From Thermosinus carboxydivorans Nor1 (GTDB taxonomy: Bacteria; Bacillota; Negativicutes; Sporomusales; Thermosinaceae), in assembly GCF_000169155.1 (NCBI RefSeq), contig NZ_AAWL01000019.1, positions 1 through 47,154 on the forward strand: 47,154 nucleotides of DNA. Reading direction: 5' to 3'. Shown here in pieces: positions 32,948-41,816 of this stretch (within the stretch, counting starts at the first letter, position 1; each line of letters starts with the position of its first letter). Under the pieces are notes generated by a model that worked only from the letters and a program-made list of their open reading frames with translations, ran no database searches and had not been told where the DNA came from. Position numbers and translations under genes: made by a program.

Positions 32948-34489
32948 ATGAAGATAAAACGCGCACTCATCAGTGTTTCCGATAAACGGGGCCTGGTTGA
33001 ATTTGCCCAAAAACTTTGCCGGTTAGGGGTTGAACTCATTTCTACCGGCGGCACTTTGCAAGTTTTACGCGATGCCGGCCTGCCAGCGGTTTATGTTGGT
33101 GACGTTACCGGCTTTCCTGAGATGATGGACGGTCGGGTGAAGACACTGCATCCCCGTATCCACGGCGGTATCTTGGCCGTGCGGGACAATCCTGAGCATG
33201 TGGCAGCGTTGACGGCGTACAATATCCCGGCCATTGACATGGTCGTCGTCAATCTGTATCCGTTTCGCCAGACGGTGGCCAAGCCCGGCGTTACCCTGGC
33301 CGAAGCGGTAGAAAATATTGATATCGGTGGGCCGGCTATGGTACGAGCGGCCGCGAAAAACTTCCGCCATGTGGCCGTTGTGGTCAACCCTGACCGCTAC
33401 GGGGAAATCAGCGAGCGCCTGGCGGTGGATGGCGATCTCACGGTTGAATACCGTATGGCCTTGGCTCGGGAAGCGTATTACCACACCGCCGAATATGACG
33501 CCTGTATTGCCGCCTATCTTGACGGGCAGCTTGGCGCGGGGTCATTTCCCGCAAAATTGCACTTGGTGTTTGAAAAAGTACAGGATCTGCGGTATGGGGA
33601 AAACCCGCATCAGCAGGCCGCCTTTTATCGGACCAAATATTTTGCCGGTGGCGGCATAGCCACGGCCCGGCAGCTCCATGGCAAAGAACTTTCCTTTAAT
33701 AATATCGTTGACCTAGAGGCTGCTTACGCTTTAGTCAACGAATTCGCTCAGCCGGCAGCGGTTATTATTAAGCATACCAATCCGTGCGGCACCGCCATCG
33801 CCGCTAGCCTTGCCGAAGCTTATGCCAAAGCTTACGCCGCTGACCCGGTATCGGCGTTCGGCGGCATCGTCGGGCTTAACCGTCCGGTAGATAAGGCGAC
33901 AGCCGAGCAGATTAGCGCCGTCTTTACCGAGGCGGTTGTTGCGCCGGGCTACAGTGATGAGGCCCTTGATCGCTTGCGCCAGAAGAAAAACCTCCGCTTG
34001 CTTTTGGCTGCACCAGCCGGCACTACCGCTACCGAATGGGACATCAAAAAGGTGTCAGGCGGTATTCTGGTGCAAGAGACCGACCGGGCGGATGCCGACC
34101 AGGCTGATATGAAGGTAGTTTCCCAGCAGGCGCCGAGTGCCGCTGAATGGGAGGATTTGCTCTTTGCCTGGAAAGTGGTAAAACATGTAAAATCGAACGC
34201 CATTGTCGTCGCCAAGGGCGGGCAGACCCTTGGTGTTGGCGCCGGTCAGATGAATCGGGTGGGCGCGGCCCAAATTGCGCTGGCCCAGGCCGGAGGAAAA
34301 GCCCAAGGGGCGGTACTGGCTTCTGACGCCTTTTTCCCTTTCCGTGATACGGTGGACGCAGCTGCTCGGGCCGGCATCCGCGCTATCATTCAACCTGGTG
34401 GCTCGGTACGGGACGACGAAACCATCCAAGCGGCTAATGAGCACGGCATTGCGCTGGTGTTTACCGGTGTGCGCCATTTTAAACACTAG
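32948..34489 (+). CDS. purH: bifunctional AICAR formyltransferase / IMP cyclohydrolase
   Basis: It carries out the last two steps to IMP. The 513-residue protein has an N-terminal MGS-like cyclohydrolase ([53 protein letters not shown]) and a C-terminal transformylase ([56 protein letters not shown]). ATG 32948 follows AAGGAGAG, one base after purN. Intact at both ends. Confidence 0.97.
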   Translation: MKIKRALISVSDKRGLVEFAQKLCRLGVELISTGGTLQVLRDAGLPAVYVGDVTGFPEMMDGRVKTLHPRIHGGILAVRDNPEHVAALTAYNIPAIDMVVVNLYPFRQTVAKPGVTLAEAVENIDIGGPAMVRAAAKNFRHVAVVVNPDRYGEISERLAVDGDLTVEYRMALAREAYYHTAEYDACIAAYLDGQLGAGSFPAKLHLVFEKVQDLRYGENPHQQAAFYRTKYFAGGGIATARQLHGKELSFNNIVDLEAAYALVNEFAQPAAVIIKHTNPCGTAIAASLAEAYAKAYAADPVSAFGGIVGLNRPVDKATAEQISAVFTEAVVAPGYSDEALDRLRQKKNLRLLLAAPAGTTATEWDIKKVSGGILVQETDRADADQADMKVVSQQAPSAAEWEDLLFAWKVVKHVKSNAIVVAKGGQTLGVGAGQMNRVGAAQIALAQAGGKAQGAVLASDAFFPFRDTVDAAARAGIRAIIQPGGSVRDDETIQAANEHGIALVFTGVRHFKH

Positions 34490-34501
34490 GGGGTGGCGCT
34501 A

Positions 34502-35779
34502 GTGCGTATATTAGTAATCGGCAGCGGCGGCCGGGAGCATGCTTTGGTCTGGAAGCTGGCGGCCAGTCCGCGCGTTACGCAAATCTACTGTGCGCCGGGT
34601 AATCCGGGCATCGCCGCACTTGCCGAATGTGTGTCCATCGATGCCAGCGATATCGCCGCTCTGCGCCAGTTTGCGCTTGAGCGGCAAATCGACCTGACGG
34701 TGGTCGGGCCCGAACTGCCGCTAATGCAGGGCCTGGCCGATGAATTTGCCGCCTATGGACTTAAAGTGTTTGGCCCTAAGCAGGCGGCGGCCCGCATCGA
34801 AGGATCAAAAGCCTTTGCCAAAGCCCTAATGCAGAAATATAACATTCCGACGGCGAAGTTCGCCGTTTTTGAGGACATAGCCGCCGCCATGGATTGTATC
34901 CGGCGCTGGGGAGCGCCGGTTGTCGTTAAGGCCGACGGTCTGGCAGCCGGCAAGGGAGTGGTAGTGGCCCAAACGGTGGCAGAGGCCCTTGATGCCGTGC
35001 AGACCATTATGCGCGACCGGGCGTTCGGCGCTGCCGGTAACCGGGTGGTTATCGAAGAATATATGGAAGGTGAGGAAGCTTCGGTGCTGGCCTTCACTGA
35101 CGGCTATACCGTCGTTCCCATGGTGGCTGCCCAAGACCACAAGCGCGCCTGTGACGGCGATCATGGTCCGAATACGGGCGGCATGGGCGCCTACGCCCCG
35201 GCGCCGGTGGTGACGGCGGCGGTGCGTGAACGGGTAGTGCGGGAAATTTTGCAACCGGTAGTGGACGCACTGCGGCAGGAAGGCTGTCTGTATCAGGGCT
35301 GCCTCTACGCCGGGCTGATGATTACCGCCGACGGACCGAAAGTAGTGGAGTTTAACGCCCGTTTCGGCGACCCGGAAACACAGGCTGTGCTGCCTTTGCT
35401 GGCGAGCGACCTGGTTATGATAATGGAAGCCTGTGTTGACGGACGGCTGCACGAAATCGACATCGCCTGGGCGGACGGGGCGGCAGTTTGTGTCGTCGCT
35501 GCCGCCGGCGGCTATCCGGGGCCATACCGTAAAGGCGATGTTATCAGCGGTCTTGCTGCCGCCGAAGCAGCAGGCGCGCTAATCTTTCACGCCGGTACCG
35601 CCATTAGCGATGGCAAACTGGTAACCAGCGGTGGGCGGGTACTCGGGGTAACGGCCTGCGCCGAAACTATTGCTACCGCCGTGGACAAAGCGTACCGGGC
35701 GATAAATAATATTAATTTTGCCAATATCCATTACCGCCGGGATATTGCCCAGCGGGCACTAACAAAAGCCAGGGACTAA
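34502..35779 (+). CDS. purD: phosphoribosylamine-glycine ligase
   Basis: It joins phosphoribosylamine and glycine with ATP to GAR. The 425-residue ATP-grasp protein has RILVIGSGGREHALVWKL, APGNPGIA, VVGPELPL, GSKAFAK, VVKADGLAAGKGVVVA, NTGGMGAYAP and VEFNARFGDPETQAVLP. GTG 34502 fits the family start and has GGGGG eight bases upstream; GTG 34493 is also in frame. A terminator overlaps its stop codon, so the riboswitch-controlled operon ends here. Confidence 0.96.
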   Translation: MRILVIGSGGREHALVWKLAASPRVTQIYCAPGNPGIAALAECVSIDASDIAALRQFALERQIDLTVVGPELPLMQGLADEFAAYGLKVFGPKQAAARIEGSKAFAKALMQKYNIPTAKFAVFEDIAAAMDCIRRWGAPVVVKADGLAAGKGVVVAQTVAEALDAVQTIMRDRAFGAAGNRVVIEEYMEGEEASVLAFTDGYTVVPMVAAQDHKRACDGDHGPNTGGMGAYAPAPVVTAAVRERVVREILQPVVDALRQEGCLYQGCLYAGLMITADGPKVVEFNARFGDPETQAVLPLLASDLVMIMEACVDGRLHEIDIAWADGAAVCVVAAAGGYPGPYRKGDVISGLAAAEAAGALIFHAGTAISDGKLVTSGGRVLGVTACAETIATAVDKAYRAINNINFANIHYRRDIAQRALTKARD

Positions 35780-35793
35780 TTTACCCTGGCTTT
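35763..35793 (+). terminator. terminator at the end of purD
   Basis: AAAAGCCAGGG (35763-35773) pairs with CCCTGGCTTTT (35783-35793). The 5' arm lies in the last codons of purD, so the stop codon is in the loop. The T-run in the arm gives the U-tract. Confidence 0.85.
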
Positions 35794-35873
35794 TCGATTT
35801 GGCCTGAAATTTGCAGGTAAAACCGCCGCCATGGGCGAAAACTATGAAAAAGGATTACGGCAGGTGAATAGTA

Positions 35874-36386
35874 ATGGATTGGAGCGCGGTACTTGCCAAC
35901 CTGGGTTTCGCCGTCCTGCTGCTGGCCGGTTTGGGGCTGACGCTCGTCGGTCTGCCCGGCAATTGGTTGGTCATGGGGCTGGCGCTGATTTATGGGTATT
36001 GGGAAGGCTTTCAGCATTTCCACGCCAAACTACTGCTCGTGCTGTTTGGTTTGGTCCTGGCCGGTGAAGTGGCCGAGTTCACCGCCGGCGCGATTGGCGC
36101 CAGAAAAGCGAAAGCATCAAGAGCAGCGACGGCAGCAGCCATAGCAGGCGCTTTTGCCGGCGGGATTGCCGGAACTGCCCTGCTGCCGGTCGTAGGAACG
36201 CTTTTCGGCGGCATGGCGGGCGCTTACGGGGCCAGCTACCTGGCTGAGTATGTCCGGACAAACGACGCCGCGCAGGCCGGGCGGGTCGCTCGGCAGGTTA
36301 TGCTGGGACAGCTTGCCGGCACCCTCTTTAAGTTGGCGGCAGGGGTGGTCATGGTCATTCTAGCCATCATAAATTTACCCTGGTAA
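35874..36386 (+). CDS. DUF456 family membrane protein
   Basis: This 170-residue integral membrane protein is of unknown function. It has a first helix with the family block LAGLGLTLVGLPGNWLVMGLALIYG, then LLVLFGLVLAGEVAEF. A Gly/Ala-rich region follows (AAAIAGAFAGGIAGTALLPVVGTLFGGMAGAYGASYLAE), which resembles glycine-zipper segments, and a final helix (LAAGVVMVILAII). ATG 35874 has CAGGTGA upstream. It lies between purD and purL with a GNAT gene; no link to purines is evident. Confidence 0.85.
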   Translation: MDWSAVLANLGFAVLLLAGLGLTLVGLPGNWLVMGLALIYGYWEGFQHFHAKLLLVLFGLVLAGEVAEFTAGAIGARKAKASRAATAAAIAGAFAGGIAGTALLPVVGTLFGGMAGAYGASYLAEYVRTNDAAQAGRVARQVMLGQLAGTLFKLAAGVVMVILAIINLPW

Positions 36387-36411
36387 TTAGGGGCGAGGGA
36401 GGAGAGGCAAA

Positions 36412-36849
36412 ATGACGGACAGACTGGTTATCCGACCGGCAACGGAAGGCGATCTTCCGGCCATCTTCGCCTTGTATGGCGAATTAGCGAAAGCGTATGA
36501 AAACAGCGAGGACAACGATGAAGCCTGGCGAGAGGCGTGGCAGGACAAGCGGCAGCATATCCTGGTCGCAGAACAAGACGGCGAGGTGGTGGGTACCTTG
36601 ACTTGTGTCATTATTCCCAACCTTGGCCACGGGGGGCAGCCTTGGGCGGCAGTGACCAATGTGGTCGTGGCGGCGGCTCATCGCGGGCAAGGCATTGGTA
36701 CGGCGCTTATGGCCGAGGCCACCCGCCTGGCCAAAGCGGCCAACTGTTACAAAATCGTTCTCTCCAGCAACCTGGTGCGGACCGAGGCACACGAGTTTTA
36801 CCGACGCCTTGGCTGGCGGCAGACGCACATCGGATTTTCCCTGGAGTAA
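36412..36849 (+). CDS. GNAT family N-acetyltransferase
   Basis: It is an acetyl-CoA-dependent acyltransferase with an unknown acceptor. The 145-residue protein is one GNAT domain: LVIRPATEGDLPAIFALY at the start, a WAAVTNVVVAAAHRGQGIGTALM strand-loop-helix with the acetyl-CoA motif R-G-Q-G-I-G, and a terminal NLVRTEAHEFYRRLGWR. GGGAGGAGAGG precedes ATG 36412. It may share a transcript with the DUF456 gene. Confidence 0.88.
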   Translation: MTDRLVIRPATEGDLPAIFALYGELAKAYENSEDNDEAWREAWQDKRQHILVAEQDGEVVGTLTCVIIPNLGHGGQPWAAVTNVVVAAAHRGQGIGTALMAEATRLAKAANCYKIVLSSNLVRTEAHEFYRRLGWRQTHIGFSLE

Positions 36850-36859
36850 GCTGCTTACA

Positions 36860-36895
36860 CGTGAAATAGCCCCCTTTATTGGGGGCTATTTCACG
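36860..36895. terminator. hairpin between convergent GNAT and LysR genes
   Basis: CGTGAAATAGCCCCC (36860-36874) and GGGGGCTATTTCACG (36881-36895) form a perfect 15-bp stem with a 6-base loop between convergent genes. It has no clear T-tract on either side. It is best read as a shared, possibly bidirectional terminator. Confidence 0.65.
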
Positions 36896-36911
36896 TTCGC
36901 GGAGCAGACGC

Positions 36912-37790
36912 TCATAACATCTCAATGAATTTTTGGGCTGCCAGCGGCAGCGGGATGTGGCGGTTGGATACTATTCCCCGGTAGCGGTAAGGGATGGGGG
37001 CTGCCACATCCAGGATAAAAATTTCGCCCCGCTCCACCTCGGTTGCGACGTATTCTTCAGCCACAAACGAAAGTCCCAAACCAATTTTGGTCAACTCAAT
37101 CAACAGATCAACACTTCCCAACTCTACTTCGGGGGTGATGGTCACGCCGCCGGTCGCGAGCAATTCGTCAAAAAAATGCCGCGTTACCGTGTTTTTTTCC
37201 AGCATGAGAAGCGGGTAGCAGGCCAGGTCGGTGAGGGATAACGTTTGGCCGCGCAACCGCTCAAACGCCGGACCGGCAATAAACACATCCCGGATGGCGG
37301 TACGGCGGTGGACGGTAAAATTCTCCGGCAGACAGGCGGGCAGATTGACGGCAGCCAGATCGACGGCGCCTTTTTTTAATAATTCCAAGCAGACGGGAGA
37401 TGTGCGGTTTATGATTTTCAGCTTAATATTAGGGTAGCGCTGAATAAATTGCCGCAGGTACGGCAGGAGATAATATTTACAGATAGTATCGCTGGCGCCG
37501 ATTTTAATTTCGCCTTCCTGCAGGGAGCGGATTTGGCGGACGGCGCGCTCCCCGGTTTTAATAATGTGAAAGGCTTGTTCAATATGGGAAAATAACCGCT
37601 CGCCCTCCTGCGTGAGAGATACTTGCTTGGTCGTGCGGACGAATAGGCGGCACCCCAGGCTGGTTTCCAACTGTTTTACGGCCTGGCTGACGGCCGATTG
37701 AGAAATGTACAGATCGCTGGCTGCCTCGGAAAAGCTGAGATGCTTGGCTACATAATAAAAGACTTTGTAGAGTTCAAAATTGATGTTCAT
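36912..37790 (-). CDS. LysR family transcriptional regulator
   Basis: It is a DNA-binding regulator with an effector domain. The 292-residue protein has an N-terminal winged helix-turn-helix (about 1-62: FEAASDLYISQSAVSQAVKQLETSLGCRLFVR, approximate segment, and VSLTQEGERLF). A linker helix follows, then a periplasmic-binding-like domain (about 92-292: GEIKIGASDTICKYYLLPYL). ATG at 37788-37790 faces purL across 110 AT-rich bases. Its effector is unknown. Divergent LysR genes usually control the neighbour, so purL or its own gene is the likely target. Confidence 0.9.
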   Translation of the reverse strand: MNINFELYKVFYYVAKHLSFSEAASDLYISQSAVSQAVKQLETSLGCRLFVRTTKQVSLTQEGERLFSHIEQAFHIIKTGERAVRQIRSLQEGEIKIGASDTICKYYLLPYLRQFIQRYPNIKLKIINRTSPVCLELLKKGAVDLAAVNLPACLPENFTVHRRTAIRDVFIAGPAFERLRGQTLSLTDLACYPLLMLEKNTVTRHFFDELLATGGVTITPEVELGSVDLLIELTKIGLGLSFVAEEYVATEVERGEIFILDVAAPIPYRYRGIVSNRHIPLPLAAQKFIEML

Positions 37791-37822
37791 TAATTAACAT
37801 CCTTTATAAATGATATTATTTA

Positions 37823-37858
37823 TATTAATTATTATAATTAATAATAGCGTGTTATAAT
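37823..37858. promoter_or_regulatory. palindromic operator and -10 element between lysR and purL
   Basis: TATTAATTA (37823-37831), TTA, TAATTAATA (37835-37843) is a perfect 9-bp inverted repeat. TATAAT (37853-37858) follows as a purL -10. The matching -35 position (37830-37835) lies in the palindrome and is a poor match, as in activator-dependent promoters. It is a candidate LysR binding site, although AT-rich palindromes can arise by chance. Confidence 0.5.
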
Positions 37859-37900
37859 CTATATGTAAATTGTTTTTTTGTATTAAAGGGGGCGGCACAA

Positions 37901-40900
37901 TTGACACAACCTGTGCGCAGAATTTATGTAGAGAAGAAGGCGGATTTTGCGGTTGAGGCGCAAAATTTATACACCGACCTTAAAGTGAATTTAGGAATTA
38001 CCGGCCTGACGGGCGTGCGGGTGGTCAACCGCTATGACATGGCCGGGGTAAGCGAGGCTGAATATGTTCAGGCACGCACCACGATTTTTGCGGAACCGAC
38101 GGTGGACGAAGTCTATGATGAAGAACTGCCGCTGGCAGCGGGTGACCGCGTCTTTGCTATAGAATATCTGCCCGGCCAATATGACCAGCGGGCTGATTCG
38201 GCGGCGCAATGCCTGCAAATTCTAACCCAGCGGGAGCGGCCGACGGTGCTTGCGGCCAAAGTTATTATTCTGCAGGGTGATTTATCGGACGATGATTTTG
38301 ACCGCATCAAGCACTACTGCATCAATCCCATCGAGTGCCGCGAGGCGGCGCTGACCAAACCGGACTGTTTGGAGATGAGTGCGCCGCCGCCAGCTGACGT
38401 AACGGTTCTGACCGGGTTTACTACTATGGCTGCTGCGGAACTGGCGGCGCTTCACGCCAAACTCGGGCTGGCGATGAGTTTGGAAGATCTGTCGTTCTGC
38501 CAGGTCTATTTCCGGGATGAAGAACGGCGCGATCCTACCATAACGGAAATTCGGGTTATCGACACTTATTGGTCTGACCATTGCCGGCACACCACCTTTC
38601 TGACCAAAATCGAAGACGTGGTGATTGAAGAGGGGCGCTACAGCCGGCCGGTTGCTGACGCCTTTGCGGCTTATTGCCAGACGCGGGCCTATGTCTTCGG
38701 CGAGGCGGCAAAGGATATGTCCCTCATGGACATTGCCACAATCGGGATGAAGGAAATGAAAAAGCGTGGCTTGCTGGCTGATCTTGATGAGTCTGATGAA
38801 ATCAACGCCTGCAGTATTGTTGTTAACGCCGAGGTAGACGGCCGGACGGAAGAATGGTTGGTCATGTTTAAAAATGAAACCCATAACCATCCGACGGAAA
38901 TTGAACCTTTTGGCGGCGCGGCAACCTGCCTGGGCGGTGCGATCCGCGATCCGCTTTCCGGGCGGACTTATGTCTATCAGGCTATGCGCGTTACCGGCAG
39001 CGGCGACCCGCGTGCAAAAATTGAAAGCACGCTGCCCGGCAAACTGCCACAGCGGAAAATTACCATCGGCGCGGCGGCAGGGTACAGCTCCTATGGCAAC
39101 CAGGTAGGGCTGGCCACTGGCCAGGTGGCGGAACTTTATGACGAGGGGTATATCGCCAAGCGGATGGAAATTGGCGCGGTCATTGCCGCCGCCCCGCGGC
39201 GCAATGTTGTACGGCAGCGGCCCCAGCCCGGCGATGTCGTGCTGCTGGTCGGGGGGCGAACAGGGCGGGACGGCTGCGGCGGCGCTACCGGCTCTTCCAA
39301 GGAGCATAACTTGGAATCTTTGGCGACGTGCGGTGCCGAGGTACAAAAAGGCAATCCGCCAACCGAGCGGAAGCTTCAGCGCTTGTTCCGCAATCCCGCC
39401 GTCAGCCGGCTGATAAAAAAATGCAACGACTTCGGGGCTGGCGGCGTTTCGGTTGCCATTGGCGAACTTACCGACGGCGTGCGGATCAATCTCGACGCCA
39501 TCCCCAAAAAATATGAAGGTCTGGACGGCACTGAACTGGCTATTTCCGAATCGCAGGAGCGGATGGCCGTCGTTGTGGCCGGCGACCAGGCTGATAATTT
39601 CATTCGCTATGCCGCGGCCGAAAACCTTGAGGCCACGGTCGTAGCCGAAGTAACGGCAGAGCGGCGCATGCGCATGTTCTGGCGCGGCCGGGCGATTGTT
39701 GACCTCAGCCGCGACTTTCTCAATACCAACGGGGTGAAGCAGCGGGCAAGCGTCGTTGTCGCCGCTCCGCCGGCCGAAGCAAACTGGTTTGAAAAATTGC
39801 CGGACGGCGTCCGACCCGCGCTGCCCGATCTTAGGGCAGCCTGGTTGGCAAATCTTCAGGACCTCAACATCTGCAGTCAAAAGGGATTGGTCGAGCGCTT
39901 TGATAGTACCATTGGCGCCGGTACGGTGCTGATGCCGTTCGGCGGTAAGTACCAGGCGACACCGGCCGAAGGCATGGCGGCCAAGCTTCCCGTCCTTGAC
40001 GGCGAGACGACAACAGCTACGTTGATGACTTTTGGTTTTCAGCCGCAGCTTGCTACCTGGAGTCCTTTTCACGGCGCCGTTTATGCTGTCGTGGAGGCGG
40101 TGGCCAAAAGTGTGGCCATGGGTGGCGACTACCGGACGATACGGCTGACTCTCCAAGAATATTTTGAGAAGCTGGGCAAGGATCCGCGCAAATGGGGCAA
40201 GCCGTTCAGCGCCCTGCTCGGCGCTTTCTATGCCGAAAAAGAGCTGGGCATCCCGGCGATTGGCGGCAAAGACAGCATGTCCGGCACTTTTATGGACCTT
40301 AATGTGCCGCCCACGCTCGTGGCTTTTGCCGTCAACGTGACTGACGCCGGTCGCATTGTGTCGCCTGAATTTAAAGAAGCGGGTAACTTGGTCGTATTTA
40401 TTCCGGCGCCACGTGATGAGCAAGAATTGCCCCGTTTCGAAGTTTTGCGCCGTAATTTTGCCAAGGTGACGGAGCTTGTCCACGCTGGCCTTGTCCGGGC
40501 GGCCAGCACGGTGCGCTACGGCGGTTTAGCGGCGGCGCTGAGCAAAATGGCCTTCGGCAACCGCATTGGTTTTGTTGCCGCGGCCCAGCTGGCGCCGGAA
40601 GCATGGTTTAGCGCCGACTATGGCTCCTTTGTTCTCGAGCTGGACGGCAAGGCTGATCTAAGCATGCTGGCGGACGTAGATTATGTTGTCCTCGGCCATA
40701 CCGCCGCCGCTCCGGTCATCCGCCTGGGTCAAACGGAAATTTCCCTGGACGAGGCCTATACCGCCTGGGAGCAGCCGCTGGAAACGGTCTTCCCCACCAA
40801 GGCGCCCGAGCCGCCCAAGCCCAGGGTGATTGTCTGCGAGCGGCGGAGCAGAAAAGGCAGCGTCCGCCTTGCCAAACCGCGCGTTTTCATCCCCGTGTTT

Positions 40901-41671
40901 CCCGGGACCAACTGCGAGTATGATTCGGCCCGGGCATTTACTAAGGCCGGCGGCTTGGTTGATATGATGGTTGTCCGCAATTTAACGCCGGCCCAGATCG
41001 AGGAGTCTATTGCCGAATTGGCTCGCCGCATCAGTCAGGCGCAAATTGTCATGTTGCCCGGCGGCTTTAGCGCCGGTGACGAGCCGGACGGTTCCGGCAA
41101 GTTCATTGCTACGCTGCTGCGCAATCCCAAGGTCAAAGACGCGGTCCACGATCTTCTTAAGCGGCGCGACGGCCTAATGCTGGGCATTTGCAACGGGTTT
41201 CAGGCACTGATTAAACTAGGGCTGGTGCCCTATGGCGAAATCCGCGACATTACGCCCGACAGTCCAACCCTTACCTTTAATGCGATCGGCCGCCATGTCT
41301 CCTGCATGGTACGCACCAAAGTGGTATCCACGTTGTCGCCGTGGTTTAACAACGCTAAGCTGGGAGACATTCACACCGTAGCCGTCTCGCACGGTGAAGG
41401 CCGGTTTGTTGCGCCGCCGGCGGTGCTGGACGAACTCATCGCCAACGGGCAGATTGCCACCCAGTATGTCGATTTAGACGGCAATCCCAGCAGCGATATC
41501 CGCTATAACCCCAATGGATCGCTGGAAGCGGTTGAGGGCATTACCAGCCCTGACGGGCGGGTGCTTGGCAAAATGGGTCATTCCGAGCGGGTCGGCCGCC
41601 ATGTGGCCATCAATGTGCCGGGTGATAAAGACCAGGGAATTTTTGCCGCCGGCGTCCAATATTTCCTCTAA
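37901..41671 (+). CDS. purL: phosphoribosylformylglycinamidine synthase, single-chain (PurL with PurQ domain)
   Basis: It converts FGAR to FGAM using glutamine and ATP. The 1256-residue single chain combines the N-terminal linker (PurS-like), two PurM-like halves and a C-terminal glutamine amidotransferase. Markers are DTYWSDHCRHTTF, FKNETHNHPTEIEPFGGAATCLGGAIRDPLSGRTYVYQA in parts, KCNDFGAGGVSVAIGEL, GAGTVLMPFGG, GGKDSMSGTF, then FPGTNCEYDSARAF, MLPGGFSAGDEPDGSG and the nucleophile in LGICNGFQALIKLGL. TTG 37901 follows AAAGGGGGC. It lies outside the riboswitch operon, with its own promoter beside a LysR gene. Confidence 0.95.
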   Translation: MTQPVRRIYVEKKADFAVEAQNLYTDLKVNLGITGLTGVRVVNRYDMAGVSEAEYVQARTTIFAEPTVDEVYDEELPLAAGDRVFAIEYLPGQYDQRADSAAQCLQILTQRERPTVLAAKVIILQGDLSDDDFDRIKHYCINPIECREAALTKPDCLEMSAPPPADVTVLTGFTTMAAAELAALHAKLGLAMSLEDLSFCQVYFRDEERRDPTITEIRVIDTYWSDHCRHTTFLTKIEDVVIEEGRYSRPVADAFAAYCQTRAYVFGEAAKDMSLMDIATIGMKEMKKRGLLADLDESDEINACSIVVNAEVDGRTEEWLVMFKNETHNHPTEIEPFGGAATCLGGAIRDPLSGRTYVYQAMRVTGSGDPRAKIESTLPGKLPQRKITIGAAAGYSSYGNQVGLATGQVAELYDEGYIAKRMEIGAVIAAAPRRNVVRQRPQPGDVVLLVGGRTGRDGCGGATGSSKEHNLESLATCGAEVQKGNPPTERKLQRLFRNPAVSRLIKKCNDFGAGGVSVAIGELTDGVRINLDAIPKKYEGLDGTELAISESQERMAVVVAGDQADNFIRYAAAENLEATVVAEVTAERRMRMFWRGRAIVDLSRDFLNTNGVKQRASVVVAAPPAEANWFEKLPDGVRPALPDLRAAWLANLQDLNICSQKGLVERFDSTIGAGTVLMPFGGKYQATPAEGMAAKLPVLDGETTTATLMTFGFQPQLATWSPFHGAVYAVVEAVAKSVAMGGDYRTIRLTLQEYFEKLGKDPRKWGKPFSALLGAFYAEKELGIPAIGGKDSMSGTFMDLNVPPTLVAFAVNVTDAGRIVSPEFKEAGNLVVFIPAPRDEQELPRFEVLRRNFAKVTELVHAGLVRAASTVRYGGLAAALSKMAFGNRIGFVAAAQLAPEAWFSADYGSFVLELDGKADLSMLADVDYVVLGHTAAAPVIRLGQTEISLDEAYTAWEQPLETVFPTKAPEPPKPRVIVCERRSRKGSVRLAKPRVFIPVFPGTNCEYDSARAFTKAGGLVDMMVVRNLTPAQIEESIAELARRISQAQIVMLPGGFSAGDEPDGSGKFIATLLRNPKVKDAVHDLLKRRDGLMLGICNGFQALIKLGLVPYGEIRDITPDSPTLTFNAIGRHVSCMVRTKVVSTLSPWFNNAKLGDIHTVAVSHGEGRFVAPPAVLDELIANGQIATQYVDLDGNPSSDIRYNPNGSLEAVEGITSPDGRVLGKMGHSERVGRHVAINVPGDKDQGIFAAGVQYFL

Positions 41672-41816
41672 TGGCGTTAATTTAGCCGTCGCGCATTTAT
41701 TTGGTGCGGCGGCTCATTTTATTGGCATATATTTTATGTGCTGTTCACCTTGTCACTGGTGCGGCGCCAGCGTTACAATAGTAAGGAGAAACTTGCATAA
41801 TCATGGTGGTTTTTTG

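Noticed and set aside
38282-40483. 733-residue open frame on the minus strand inside purL
   Set aside because: It is antisense to conserved PurL motifs and has no plausible start signal; a codon-bias artefact.
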